Origin: CAWGMT01 sp963823675
GTDB taxonomy: Bacteria; Planctomycetota; Planctomycetia; Isosphaerales; Isosphaeraceae
Assembly: GCA_963823675.1 (NCBI GenBank)
Contig: CAWGMT010000007.1
Coordinates: forward strand, 310,001-374,000
Length of the DNA: 64,000 nucleotides
Direction: 5' to 3'
Shown here piece by piece: positions 28,644-38,192 of the stretch; position 1 is the first letter of the stretch; the number at the start of each line of letters is the position of its first letter. A program made the position numbers and the translations under genes. The notes beneath the pieces are model-generated. The model saw only the letters and a list, made by a program, of their open reading frames with translations, was not told the origin of the DNA and did no database searches.

Positions 28644-29601
28644 ATGGCCGAGGTTGCGGTAACCACCAAGAAAATCGTCGCCAATATCGAAAAAGTCGTG
28701 ATCGGCAAGCGCCAGGAAATCATTCTGGCGCTGGTGGCCTATTTTTCCGAGGGGCACATCCTGCTCGAAGATGTGCCGGGCGTCGCCAAGACGATGCTTG
28801 CCCGGGCCTTGGCCAGCAGTGTGGGGGCGTCGTTCAAGCGGGTGCAGTGCACACCCGACTTGCTGCCGACCGACATCACCGGGGCCTCGATTTTCAACCC
28901 GAAGACGACCCAGTTCGAGTTCCGGGCCGGCCCGATCTTCTCCCAGATCGTGCTGGCCGACGAGATCAATCGCACCACTCCCAGGACCCAGTCCGCGCTC
29001 CTGGAAGCGATGGCCGAGCGCAGGGTCTCGGTCGACGGCACGACGTTCGACCTGACGCCGCCGTTCTTGCTCATCGCGACTCAGAACCCCGTGGACCACG
29101 AGGGGACTTTCCCGCTGCCGGAGGCCCAGCTCGACCGGTTCCTGGTGCGGCTGAACCTCGGGTACCCAACGGCGGACGAGGAAGCGTCGATGCTGGCCCG
29201 GCTTCAGCTCAAGCATCCGATTGACGATCTGAATTTCGTGGTAACCGCCGACCAGGTGCTCGATTGCCAGCAGGCAGTGCGGTCCATCCGCGTCGACGAG
29301 AAGCTCGGCCGCTACATCGTCGAATTGGTCCGCCGGACGCGCGAGCATCCCGACGTATTGCTCGGCGGCAGCCCTCGCGCCTCGCTGGGCCTTTACCGCG
29401 CCGCGCAGGCGTTGGCGGCGATCCGCGGGCATGAGTTTGTCACGCCCGACGACATCAAGCGGCTGGCCCCGGCTGTCCTCGCCCACCGGATCATTCTCAA
29501 GCCCGAGAGCCGGTTGCGCAAGGTGACGTCTCACGGAGTCATCGAGGAATCGCTCGAACACGGTCTCCGTCCCGACCTTTGGTCCAAGGGTCATGGCCTG
29601 A
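28644..29601 (+). CDS. MoxR family AAA+ ATPase, frameshifted near the C-terminus
   Basis: Chaperone-type AAA+ ATPase that works with DUF58 (vWA-like) and DUF4129 partners. Start ATG at 28644, with GAGAGGA upstream. Motifs: VIGKRQEIILALVAYFSEGH, Walker A VPGVAKTMLARALA (GVAKT in place of GxGKT, usual for MoxR), Walker B IVLADEINRTTPRTQSALLE, sensor 1 LLIATQNPVDHEGTFPLPEA and sensor 2 LGGSPRASLGLYRAAQALA. Near 29550-29554 the frame slips. In the shifted frame it ends NTVSVPTFGPRVMA with TGA at 29599-29601, overlapping the next ATG as TGATG. Repaired length is about 319 residues. Without the shift the frame would run falsely into DUF58. Confidence 0.88.
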
Positions 29602-30928
29602 TGCGCTCTTTGCTTGTCATCGTGGGAGTTCTCGTCATCACGGCCATTCTCGACCTGGCGCTGCTCTCTGGCGCGCTCTGCGCCCTCCTGGGCCTCATGC
29701 TCATCAGCCGCTTCCTGGCCCGCACCTGGATCACGAACATCGAGGCGAGCCGCGAATGCAACCGCACCGACGTCGAGGCGGGCCAGACGATCGCCTTCGT
29801 GGTCACCGTGCAAAACCGGGGCCGGTTGCCGGTTGCCTGGATGTTGATCGAGGACATGCTGCCGCGCGGGGCGATCACGTCGCGGCCCCCGCGCATCGAG
29901 GTCAAGGGGCACCGCATGACCGTGGCCATGCTCGGGCCTCGCGGCGCAAGACTCTGAATTATCAGCTCCACGCCGCCATGCGCGGCTACTACCAGATCGG
30001 GCCGCTCGTCCTGGAGACCGGCGACTTATTCGGTCTGCACCGGCGGTTTCGGATCGTGACCGAGCCCGTGTACATCATGGTCTATCCCAAGGTCGTGCCC
30101 CTTTCGGGCTATGACCTGGCGTCGCGCCGTCCGATTGGCGAGATCCGCCTGACCCATCGGCTGTTCGAGGACCCGACACGGATCGCCGGCGTGCGGCTCT
30201 ACCAGCCCGGCGATCCCCTGAATCGCGTGAACTGGAGAGCGACGGCCCGCACCGGGATCTTGCATAGCAAGGTCTACGACGCCTCGACGGTCGCGGGCGC
30301 AACGATCGTCCTCGACTTCCACCGCGATAGCTACCCCGAGCGCAATGAGCCGGGCCGTTCCGAGCTGGCCGTGACCGCCGCGGTGTCGCTGGCCAACGCC
30401 ATCAGCCTGATGGGACAGCCCATCGCACTGGTCACCAACGCTCGCGACGCGGTGGACCGGATCCGCCAGCGCCGGGAGATGGCGCCCGACGGGGCCGAAC
30501 CGCGATCCAATCGCGCGGCCGCTCACCAACTGGCCGGGATGCGTGCGCACGACGACCGGCTCCGGCCCTTGATTGTCCCGCTGGCGCACGGCCCCGAGAG
30601 TTTTTCGAGAGTTCGTGGAGTGCTGGCCCGCGTCGAGCTGACCGACGGCCTGACGTTCGACCAGCTTCTCCTCGAGGCCGAGCCGCGGCTGCGCGCGACG
30701 CCACGATTGTCGCGGTGCTCGCGCGCGTCACGCCGGCCATGGCTCTGGCGCTGGGGCATCTCAAGCGCGCAGGGCTTCGCCGTGAGCATCGTGCTGGTCG
30801 CGTTCGACGAGCTCGAACGCATCGACTGCGCCAGCCCGCTCCTGGCGGAGGGCCTATCCGTTCGATCTCTGTCCGATGAAAAGGAACTGTCCAGCTTCTG
30901 CGAGCTCCAGCTCGTTACCTCGCTTTGA
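29601..30928 (+). CDS. DUF58 domain-containing membrane protein, three frameshifts
   Basis: Partner of MoxR, usually membrane-tethered with a vWA-like C-terminal fold. It starts MRSLLVIVGVLVITAILDLA, with two close TM segments, then the beta-sandwich part (RECNRTDVEAGQTIAFVV, NRGRLPVAWMLIEDMLPRG). Frame 1 breaks at 29941-29949. The next continues LNYQLHAAMRGYYQIGPLVL, PTRIAGVRLYQPGDPLNRVN (the DUF58 signature), and WRATARTG. It breaks again at 30690-30698 (read on as DATIVAVLARVTPAMALALG) and returns at 30764-30771 (GFAVSIVLVAFDELERIDCA). Net excess of two bases; repaired 441 residues. Three indels in one gene could mean decay, but every reading remains well conserved. Confidence 0.82.
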
Positions 30929-30949
30929 AACTCGTCGGAGCCGACCGCG

Positions 30950-32878
30950 ATGTCCCACCACCGGCCTCGTGGCACCCTCGTCGATTACCTCGTCTCGGCG
31001 ATCGAGCCGGTACTGATCATGCTCATGGTGGGCAGCCTGATGTTCTTTATGCTCGACGTCTGGTATCAAGGCGAGTTCCTCGAGCGGCTGCGCTGGATCC
31101 TGTTCTGGTTCGTCCTGGGAATCGTGCTGATCACGCGGGTCAGCATGATAATCGGCACCTCGGTGGCCATGGGTTACGGCGTCGCCTTGGGCGGTGCCGT
31201 GGCGCTCGTGGCCTCGAGATTGACGGGGTTCCAGCCATTCCTGCTCGTGATCCTCGGCATCGTCTGGTGGGCGACGCACAAGCTGACGTTCGACTGCACG
31301 CTGCTCGACGACGATCAGGACGCCGGTGTTGGTCTGCTGGAGGAGAGCGGCCTTGATCCCTCGGCCCATGCCGGGCCGGCCGCCGCGCCCGCAACCGATG
31401 ACCCGGCGGCGATGCACGCTTCACTATTGCCCCGGCATTCCTGGTGGAAGACCTGGCACCGCGACGAAAAAGCGGCCCGCCGGCCCAACGCGCCCGGGCT
31501 GTGGGTGGTCTATTTCACCCTCGCTTCCCTGCCGGTGTTCTGCCTGGCTCGATGGTTCGTGCCGGCCGTCGAAGCGGAACGGCGAGCTGGTTTGTTCCTG
31601 TACTTTCTGGTCTACATCGCCAGCGGAATGGGCCTGTTGCTGGCCACGAGCTTCCTCAATCTCCGGCGCTACCTCCGGCAACGCAGGCTCAAGATGCCCG
31701 CGATGATGACGGCGGCCTGGCTGTCGACGGGCACCGTCCTGATTGTCGGCTTGACAGTGCTGGCGGCGGTTTTCCCTCTGAGCGGCTCGGGCTTCCGGGT
31801 GTTGGTCGGCGCCATCCGCGAGGAGAGCGACTTGCGTGCCTCGCGGCTGGCGATGCTCAGGGATAGCGGCGTCCAGGGCAAGGGAGCCCGGAGCGAGGGA
31901 CCGGCCGCATCCAAGGCCTCACGCCCGCCGGCGTCATCAGAAAAGGCCGAGGGCTCGGGCGCGACCAACGATCCCAACTCCTCGGAGCAAACCTCCGGGC
32001 AGGGGCGACCGGGTGGGGCAAGCAAGCCGGGGCGTTCCCAAGACGGTGCCCCGCGCGGCAAACCATCTCCCTCGCAAACCGGCGAGCAGGGCAAGAGCGG
32101 GCCACCACAGGATCAGAGCGGCGACCAGGCCAGGAACCAGAATGGCAAACCGGGCCAACAAGCGCCCCCAGCGGATCAGGCCGGCGATAAGGCCAAGAAC
32201 CAGAGCGGCCGCTCCGAGCAAAGGGCCGATCGCGGAAAAGGCGCCGATCGGAGCTCCAACCAGGACGACAAGGCGAATTCGAAACAAAACGACGACGGCT
32301 CGGCCCAAAAGAACCAGCGCCAGAGCGGCACTCCGAAGCAAGCACCACGGCTTCCGTCGCTGCCGCTAGAGTCCCCGCGCTGGTTGCGCATGCTGATCAT
32401 CGCTGCCGGAGTCGTGGCCTTGCTCTTCGGCTTGCTTCGCTACGGCAAGGCGTTGTTCTGGGCGCTCCGCGACTTGCTGGTCTCGCTTTTCGGAGGCTTC
32501 TGGGTGTATCGGACGGAGAAGCAGGCGCAGGAGGGCGGGCCCCCCGCTGCCGAGCCAGCGCCTCCGCCGCGGCCGTTCGCCTCGTTCGTGAACCCGTTCG
32601 ACAATGGGCTGGCCCGGAAGTTTAGTCCCAACGACCTGGTCCTCTACAGCTACGAAGCCCTCGAGGCCTGGGCGTCGGAGCACAACCTGGCCCGCAGCCT
32701 CCACGAGACGCCGATCGAGTTCGTCGACCGGCTGGGAGAGGCTCGAGCCGACCTGCGTCAGCACGCGGCGCCGGTGGTTGGGTTCTTCGTCGCGATCGTC
32801 TACGGCCGGCAAGGCTTCCAGGCAGACGTCCTACCGGCGATCCGCCAGTTCTGGCGGGCGCTCGGGGCCGCTCCGTAG
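30950..32878 (+). CDS. DUF4129 domain-containing polytopic membrane protein
   Basis: A 642-residue protein, intact. At least five hydrophobic helices lie in the first 270 residues (LIMLMVGSLMFFMLDVWY, WILFWFVLGIVLITRV, FLLVILGIVWWATHKL, GLFLYFLVYIASGMGLLL, TAAWLSTGTVLIVGLTVLAA). A low-complexity linker rich in Gly, Ser, Asn, Gln and Lys follows (about residues 305-460). Another TM helix (LRMLIIAAGVVALLFGLL) precedes the C-terminal cytoplasmic DUF4129 domain (DLVLYSYEALEAWASEHNLA, SLHETPIEFVDRLG). DUF4129 proteins commonly accompany MoxR, DUF58 and transglutaminase genes. It follows DUF58 by 21 bases. A hairpin 30 bases after its stop is interrupted by an IS. Confidence 0.82.
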   Translation: MSHHRPRGTLVDYLVSAIEPVLIMLMVGSLMFFMLDVWYQGEFLERLRWILFWFVLGIVLITRVSMIIGTSVAMGYGVALGGAVALVASRLTGFQPFLLVILGIVWWATHKLTFDCTLLDDDQDAGVGLLEESGLDPSAHAGPAAAPATDDPAAMHASLLPRHSWWKTWHRDEKAARRPNAPGLWVVYFTLASLPVFCLARWFVPAVEAERRAGLFLYFLVYIASGMGLLLATSFLNLRRYLRQRRLKMPAMMTAAWLSTGTVLIVGLTVLAAVFPLSGSGFRVLVGAIREESDLRASRLAMLRDSGVQGKGARSEGPAASKASRPPASSEKAEGSGATNDPNSSEQTSGQGRPGGASKPGRSQDGAPRGKPSPSQTGEQGKSGPPQDQSGDQARNQNGKPGQQAPPADQAGDKAKNQSGRSEQRADRGKGADRSSNQDDKANSKQNDDGSAQKNQRQSGTPKQAPRLPSLPLESPRWLRMLIIAAGVVALLFGLLRYGKALFWALRDLLVSLFGGFWVYRTEKQAQEGGPPAAEPAPPPRPFASFVNPFDNGLARKFSPNDLVLYSYEALEAWASEHNLARSLHETPIEFVDRLGEARADLRQHAAPVVGFFVAIVYGRQGFQADVLPAIRQFWRALGAAP

Positions 32879-32907
32879 CAACCGGTCAAAGAGGGGGTTT
32901 CGCGCAA

Positions 32908-32921
32908 AAGGTGTCAGGAAC
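32908..32921. terminator. Left arm of an operon-end hairpin, split by the IS4-type insertion (right arm 34484-34501)
   Basis: Joining the flanks of the IS recreates AAGGTGTCAGGAACCGAT (left arm, from 32908 and completed after the IS) and ATCGGTTCGCGACACCTT (34484-34501). These pair at 16 of 18 positions. The hairpin would start 30 bases after the DUF4129 stop. A terminator or REP-type role is inferred. Confidence 0.6.
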
Positions 32922-34448
32922 GAATGGCACTCGGTTATTCCCCTAAGCCGCTTGCAGTAGGCGTTTGCGCCCTTTCGTCGCGGTTCCATAAGAAACTTTT
33001 GTGCCTTCGGTCGTCGTTTGTTGCGCGCGGCTCGACGCGGCCGGGTCGATCGCCGACCTCGTGCGCCGAAATCGCAGTGAGCATCACCTCCACCAAGTAT
33101 TCCCTGACGCTGGGCGTTGCTTGTCGCAAGGCCTCCTGGAGCGCCGTCATCGTCTGAAGCGTTCCCTTGAAGCTCAACTGTCGCGGTTGCTTACCGTGCG
33201 CCTCGGCGGCCTGGGCCGCCACGCCTCGGATCAAGTTGTAAGACAGTAAATGTATCCAGATCTCCTTCTCCACCATATCAGGCGTCTTGCATCGCAGCAC
33301 GTCCATTTGGAGTACGTCTTTAATTGAGCGTAAATCTAATTCTATGTTCCATCGTTGTAGGAAAAGGTCTGCCAGCTCTTCCTTGGTGTACGCCTCCGCG
33401 TCGAGCATCGTCGTCACCAGCACCAGCTCGTTGACTCGGAAGCCGGGCTGCTGAACCTTGAATCGCAGTTCGCGGACCTTGATCTCGCTGGGGATCTGCG
33501 CATAGGTTTCCTCGTCCATCCATTCGGGCCGCTCCGGCTTGGTCCAGGTGACAACGTGGTCCTCGACGCCCAGCCGTCGGCCGCGGCGGAAGTCGAACCT
33601 CCGGCGCTGGTGCATCCGGAACAGGCTGTCAACGTTCCGCTGCATCAGGTCCGCGATCATGAAAAACGAGGCATAACAGCGGTCCCCCAGCATGATTTCG
33701 CCTGCCTCGAGGCCATCCAGCAACGTGCGGAACAAGGCCGTCTCGCCTGTCTCCTTTCCTTTGTACGGCCCCAGCGCCAGGTCGCGAACGACACCCGTGG
33801 CCAGCGAAATGATCCCTACCATCCGAACTACGGGGAAACCCAAACCGATGCCCTGGGTGTTCGCCTGAGGGAAGGCTTGTTGGTTCTGTACGGTGTCGGG
33901 CATCGAGGCGGTCGTGCCGTTGACCAGCGAGACCTTGCGTCCCTTCCACAGCCAATCGGCGTTTGCACCGGCGTCCACTTTCTGAGCGGTCTGACGGACC
34001 AGCCGAACAATGACCCCGAGAGGGAGCCGCCGGCGTGCATCACAATAACTGTTAGTCTCCGGTGCGCAAGGTTTGCGATGGTTGATGGCCAGCCAGACGA
34101 TCAGCCGCGCGACCGCCGCACGACACGAGTGGTCGGGGTCGAGCACCTGGGAGAGGAACAGGCAGAGGGTCACGAAAGGTGTGTAGATGCGATCCTTGAA
34201 TTTGACCCGCTCTGCCGCCAGTGCCGACCTGACCGTGTCGGTGTCGAGGATCTCGTGAAAGGGAAGGAGCTGGGACTCGCGAAGGGACTTGACCTTTTCC
34301 AGAATCCACCGTCGCGTAGTCTGGGGCATTGTCGGCCTCCTTGCCGGACAGGGTTTGGATCTTGCAAGCACCAATCCTTGTCCCAAGGAGGACGATATTT
34401 GTCTATCCCACTTCTCCGAAACAACTTACGAATTTCCGAGTGCCATTC
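32922..34448 (-). mobile_element. IS4-type insertion sequence, copy 1 (1527 bp, 11-bp target duplication)
   Basis: Terminal inverted repeats GAATGGCACTCGG / CCGAGTGCCATTC. The 11 bases GTGTCAGGAAC occur on both sides (32911-32921 and 34449-34459). A near-identical copy in the opposite orientation lies at 38193-39721. Both copies sit in an arm of the same type of hairpin. Confidence 0.93.
32935..34329 (-). CDS. IS4-family transposase, copy 1 (altered C-terminus)
   Basis: DDE transposase. The ATG at 34329 (MPQTTRRWILEKVKSLRESQ) has AGGAGG seven bases upstream. Catalytic motifs: LVNGTTASMPDT (first Asp), IMLGDRCYASFFMI (second Asp, with the D-x2-Y-x-S motif) and LFLQRWNIELDLRSIKDVLQ (the R-x3-E-x6-K signature of IS4). 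Against copy 2 it lacks one G near 33027 (TTGCGCGCGG for TTGGCGCGCGG), which changes the last 27 or so residues to ATNDDRRHKSFLWNRDERAQ and on. It also has DTDT for DANT near residue 28. The catalytic core is unaffected, so activity may be kept. Confidence 0.92.
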   Translation of the reverse strand: MPQTTRRWILEKVKSLRESQLLPFHEILDTDTVRSALAAERVKFKDRIYTPFVTLCLFLSQVLDPDHSCRAAVARLIVWLAINHRKPCAPETNSYCDARRRLPLGVIVRLVRQTAQKVDAGANADWLWKGRKVSLVNGTTASMPDTVQNQQAFPQANTQGIGLGFPVVRMVGIISLATGVVRDLALGPYKGKETGETALFRTLLDGLEAGEIMLGDRCYASFFMIADLMQRNVDSLFRMHQRRRFDFRRGRRLGVEDHVVTWTKPERPEWMDEETYAQIPSEIKVRELRFKVQQPGFRVNELVLVTTMLDAEAYTKEELADLFLQRWNIELDLRSIKDVLQMDVLRCKTPDMVEKEIWIHLLSYNLIRGVAAQAAEAHGKQPRQLSFKGTLQTMTALQEALRQATPSVREYLVEVMLTAISAHEVGDRPGRVEPRATNDDRRHKSFLWNRDERAQTPTASGLGE

Positions 34449-34501
34449 GTGTCAGGAACCGATTCCCGAGCAAGAAGTCGCTGATCGGTTCGCGACACCT
34501 T

Positions 34502-34879
34502 GATCTGGGCCGCGGGATGGGAAGGGCGGCCGATTCCTGGACGGCGAGACGCTCAGCAGCCCGCGGCTGTGCATCCTGAACCTCGATGGTGGAAAGGTCC
34601 GGTTCATCCCACACCCTCCCGCAAGGGTCGTCGGCGAGGCCGATTGGATATGAAACTCTACGAGCCCCGGGGCGGTCCTCAGCCGTTCTCCGTAATTTGA
34701 ATTTCTAGCACTACCTACCCCGCGCGGACTCGTCGAGCGGCAGGCGGAGCCTCACGATGGCGGTATCCTCTCCAAGCATCTCGCGGACGCGGACCGAGCC
34801 ATCCGGCTTGAGCCAATCCTCAGACAGTCCCCGCCCCGGAAGTTGCATGGTATGTTAGATCCCACTGGAGGACCATCCC
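34502..34879. other. Intergenic region upstream of the kinase/TPR gene
   Basis: About 380 bases. A 45-codon minus frame (34711-34848, MQLPGRGLSEDWLKPDGSVR) reads smoothly, but I recognise no family; it may be the tail of a lost gene. GGAGG at 34867-34871 serves the kinase start. No RNA gene seen. Confidence 0.35.
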
Positions 34880-37800
34880 ATGCCGGTAGACCCCAAACGC
34901 GTCCACGCCGTGTTCCTCGCGGCCGCCCGGGAGCTGGACATCAATGAACGAGCAGCCGTGCTCGACCGCGAATGCGGGGGCGACATCGTATTGCGACAAC
35001 GGGTCGAGGCGCTCCTGCGCGCCCACGACCAGCCCGAGAGCGTCCTCGACCAGCCAGCCGGAACAGACCTGCCTCCGGGCGCCGCTGATTCCACAGTGCT
35101 CGGAGACGAAGGCTCATCGGGCATCGCCGCCGAGCGGCTCGACGCAACCCGCGATCATATCCCCTCGCCCGACGACACCGATCGGCCGGCCACGCGGCCC
35201 TTCACCGAACGCACGGGCACGCTCATCGGGCCCTACAAGCTCCGCGAGCAGATCGGCGAGGGCGGCATGGGCGTCGTCTACCTGGCCGAGCAGGAGAAGC
35301 CGGTGCGGCGCAGGGTCGCGCTCAAGATCATCAAGCCGGGCATGGATACCGAGCAGGTGGTGGCCCGGTTCGAGGCCGAGCGCCAGGCGCTGGCACTGAT
35401 GGACCATCCCTCGATCGCGCGCGTCTTCGATGCCGGCGCTACCGATACCGGTCGTCCTTACTTCGTCATGGAGCTGGTCAAGGGGGTGCCCATCACCGAA
35501 TATTGCGACACCGTCCACCTTACGCCCAAGGAGCGGCTCGAGCTTTTCATTCCGGTCTGCCAGGCAATCCAGCACGCCCACCAGAAGGGGATCATCCACC
35601 GCGATGTGAAACCGTCCAACGTGCTGGTGACGATGCAAGACGGCAAGCCGGTGCCCAAGATCATCGATTTCGGCATCGCCAAGGCGACCGAGCAGCGGCT
35701 CACCGAGCGATCGCTGTTCACACAGCATGGCGCGATCATGGGCACGCTGGAATACATGTCGCCCGAGCAGGCCGAGATGAGCGCGCTGGACGTCGATACG
35801 CGGACCGACGTCTATGCGCTCGGGGTGTTGCTCTACGAGTTGTTGACCGGAACGACGCCACTGGAACGAGCCCGGCTACGGGAAGCCGGATACGTCGAGA
35901 TCCTCAGGCGGATTCGCGAGGAAGAGCCGCCCAAGCCCAGCACGCGGCTCTCGGATTCGCGCGAGCGGCTGCCGTCGGTCGCGGCCCAACGGAGGATGGA
36001 ACCGGCACGGCTGACGAGGCTCGTGCGTGGCGAGCTGGACTGGATCGTGATGAAGGCGATCGAAAAGGACCGCACGCGTCGGTACGCGACCGCCAACGGT
36101 TTCGCCCGGGATATCGAGCGGTACCTGGCGGGCGACCCGGTCGAGGCGGGCCCGCCGTCGGCGCGCTACCGGCTGCGGAAGTTTGCCCGCAAGCACCGGG
36201 CGGCGCTTTTCACGGCGGGGTCGTTCGCCGTGCTGCTGGCGGCGGCTGCGGCGGTGAGCACCTGGCAGGCCGTGCGGGCGACCGTGGCCGAGAGGCACGC
36301 GGTTGCCGAGGCGCAGCGCGCCATCGCGGCCGAGTCGACCGCCCGGGAGGAGTCCGCCAAGGCGAAGGCGGTCAACGAGTTCCTCACGCAAGACATCCTG
36401 ACCCAGGCTGAGCCCGCCAACAATGCCGTCGAGGATCACGTGAAGCTTCTGGACGCGGTCGATCGCGCCGCCGACAAGGTCGGCGAGCGGTTCCGCGACC
36501 AGCCGCAGGTCGAGGCCGAACTCCGCGGCACGATCGCATCCACCTACCACGGACTGGGGGCATTTGCCAAGGCCGAGCGTCACGCCCGCGCCCGATGGGA
36601 GATCGAGCGCCGTCTGCACGGCGGCGACTCGGCCGAGGCCCTCCGCGCCCTCGCGGACCTCGGGCATCTCCGGAACCATCTCGGCGACGTCCGTCGAGGC
36701 GGTTGATATGCTCCGGCAGGCGGTCGACGGTTTGAGCCAGAAGCTCGGCGCCGACGACATCGAGGACCTCGCCAGGCGCGACAACCTCGCCGTGGCCTAC
36801 GCCGACGCCGGACGGCTGGCCGAGGCGATCGCGCTCTTCGAGGAGACGCTCAAACTTCAGACGTCGAAGCTCGGCGCCGACCACCCCGGTACGCTCAGAA
36901 CGCCGCAACAATCTCGCACTCGCCTACAGGCACGCGGGCCGAACGTCCGACGCGATCGCGCTATTCGAAGACCACGACCAAACTGCTGACGTCGAGACTG
37001 GGGGCCGACCACCCCGAGACACTCGCCAGCCGCAACAACCTCGCCGAGACCTACCGAAACGCCGGCCGGATGGCCGAAGCGATGGCGATGCACGAGGAAA
37101 CGCTCAAGCTCATGAAGTCGAAGCTCGGCCCTGAACATCCCGCCACGCTCACCAGCCGCAAGAACCTCTCCAGGGTCTACCTGGCCCTCGGCCGGCCGGC
37201 CGAAGCGATCGCGCTCGACGAGGAGACTCTCAAGCTCACTACGTCGAGCCTCGGCCCCGACAACCCCGCGACGCTTATCTGCCGCAACAACCTCGCCGAA
37301 GCCTACCTGGCCGCTCGCCGGACCGGCGAGGCGATTTCGATGCACGAGGAGACGCTCAAGCTGCTGACGGCGAAGCTCGGCCCCGACCATCGCGACACCC
37401 TCACCGCCCGCAACAACCTCGCCGCGGCCTACTGGAAAGCCGGCCGGCTCGACCGCTCGGTACCGCTCTTCGAGGAGACACTCAGGCTGATGACGGCGAA
37501 GCTCGGCCCCGACTACCCCGAAACGCTCACGACCTTGGCCAACCTGGGCATCAATTACCTCGATGCGGGACGGGCCGCGGAGGGGCGCGATTGATGGAGG
37601 AATCCCTGGAACGCGCCCGGGCTCGCCCCGAGGTGCTCGCGGCCCTGGCTTTCGTCACTCCCCAACTCGCCGCGGCGCTCGACGCGGCCGGGCAGTTCGC
37701 CCGAGCGGAGCCGCTCTACACCGCCGCCCTGAAGCAGGCCCTCAAGCAGTTCGGCCCGAACGACCCACGCTCCGCCGCGGCGATGGCCGCGGCCGGCCGG

Positions 37801-38133
37801 AACCTCTTGATGCTGAAGAAATGGGCCGAGGCCGAGCCCACGCTGCGGGAATGCCTGGCGATCCGCGAGCACTTCCAGCCCGACGGGTGGCCCACTTTCA
37901 ACGTCCGCAGCCTGGTTGGCGGCAGCCTTCTCGGCCAGAAGAAGTACGCCGAGGCCGAGCCGCTCCTGCTCTCCGGCCACGAAGGATTGAAAGCCCGCGA
38001 GGCGCAGATACCCCCAAAAGCCAAGGCGCGACTGACCGAGGCGGGCGGCCGGCTGGTCAAGCTTTACGAGGCGTGGGGCAAGAAGGACAAGGCGGACGAG
38101 TGGCGGAAACGACTGGGCCTCAAGTCCAGATGA
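34880..38133 (+). CDS. Ser/Thr protein kinase with kinesin-light-chain-like TPR array, four frameshifts
   Basis: ATG at 34880 with GGAGG upstream. N-terminal helical region DRECGGDIVLRQRVEALLRA is typical of planctomycete kinases. The kinase is complete: IGEGGMGVVYLAEQEK, VALKIIKPGMD, IIHRDVKPSNVLVT, IIDFGIAKATEQ and GTLEYMSPEQAEM. One TM helix follows (TAGSFAVLLAAAAAVSTW), then 42-residue TPRs of the type AGRMAEAMAMHEETLKLMKS with LGPEHPATLTSRKNL. The frame breaks four times, near 36689-36694, 36897-36904, 36969-36974 and 37583-37590. Each break is rejoined by conserved TPR sequence in the next frame. It ends EWRKRLGLKSR at 38133. Either heavy sequence error or a decaying tail; the kinase domain itself is intact. 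Confidence 0.85.
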
Positions 38134-38152
38134 AGAAAAGTGTCAGACGCAG

Positions 38153-38192
38153 AAAGGTGTCAGGAACCTATTAGCGAAACGGTTTCTGACAC
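38153..38192. terminator. Operon-end hairpin carrying IS4-type copy 2 in its right arm
   Basis: Left arm AAAGGTGTCAGGAACC (38153-38168), right arm GGTTTCTGACAC (38181-38192) completed by CTTT after the IS (39733-39736). The arms pair at 15 of 16 positions. It begins 19 bases after the kinase stop. A partial extra copy (AAAAGTGTCAG) lies just before it. Confidence 0.65.

Noticed and set aside
25800..29912. Long minus-strand open frames (25800-27212 and 28053-29912)
   Set aside because: They are antisense to the kinase-STAND, moxR and DUF58 genes, match no family, and are expected by chance in very GC-rich DNA.
28644..29957. MoxR-DUF58 fusion in one frame
   Set aside because: A shifted frame gives the usual short MoxR C-terminus and a TGATG overlap with the DUF58 start, so two genes with an indel fit better.
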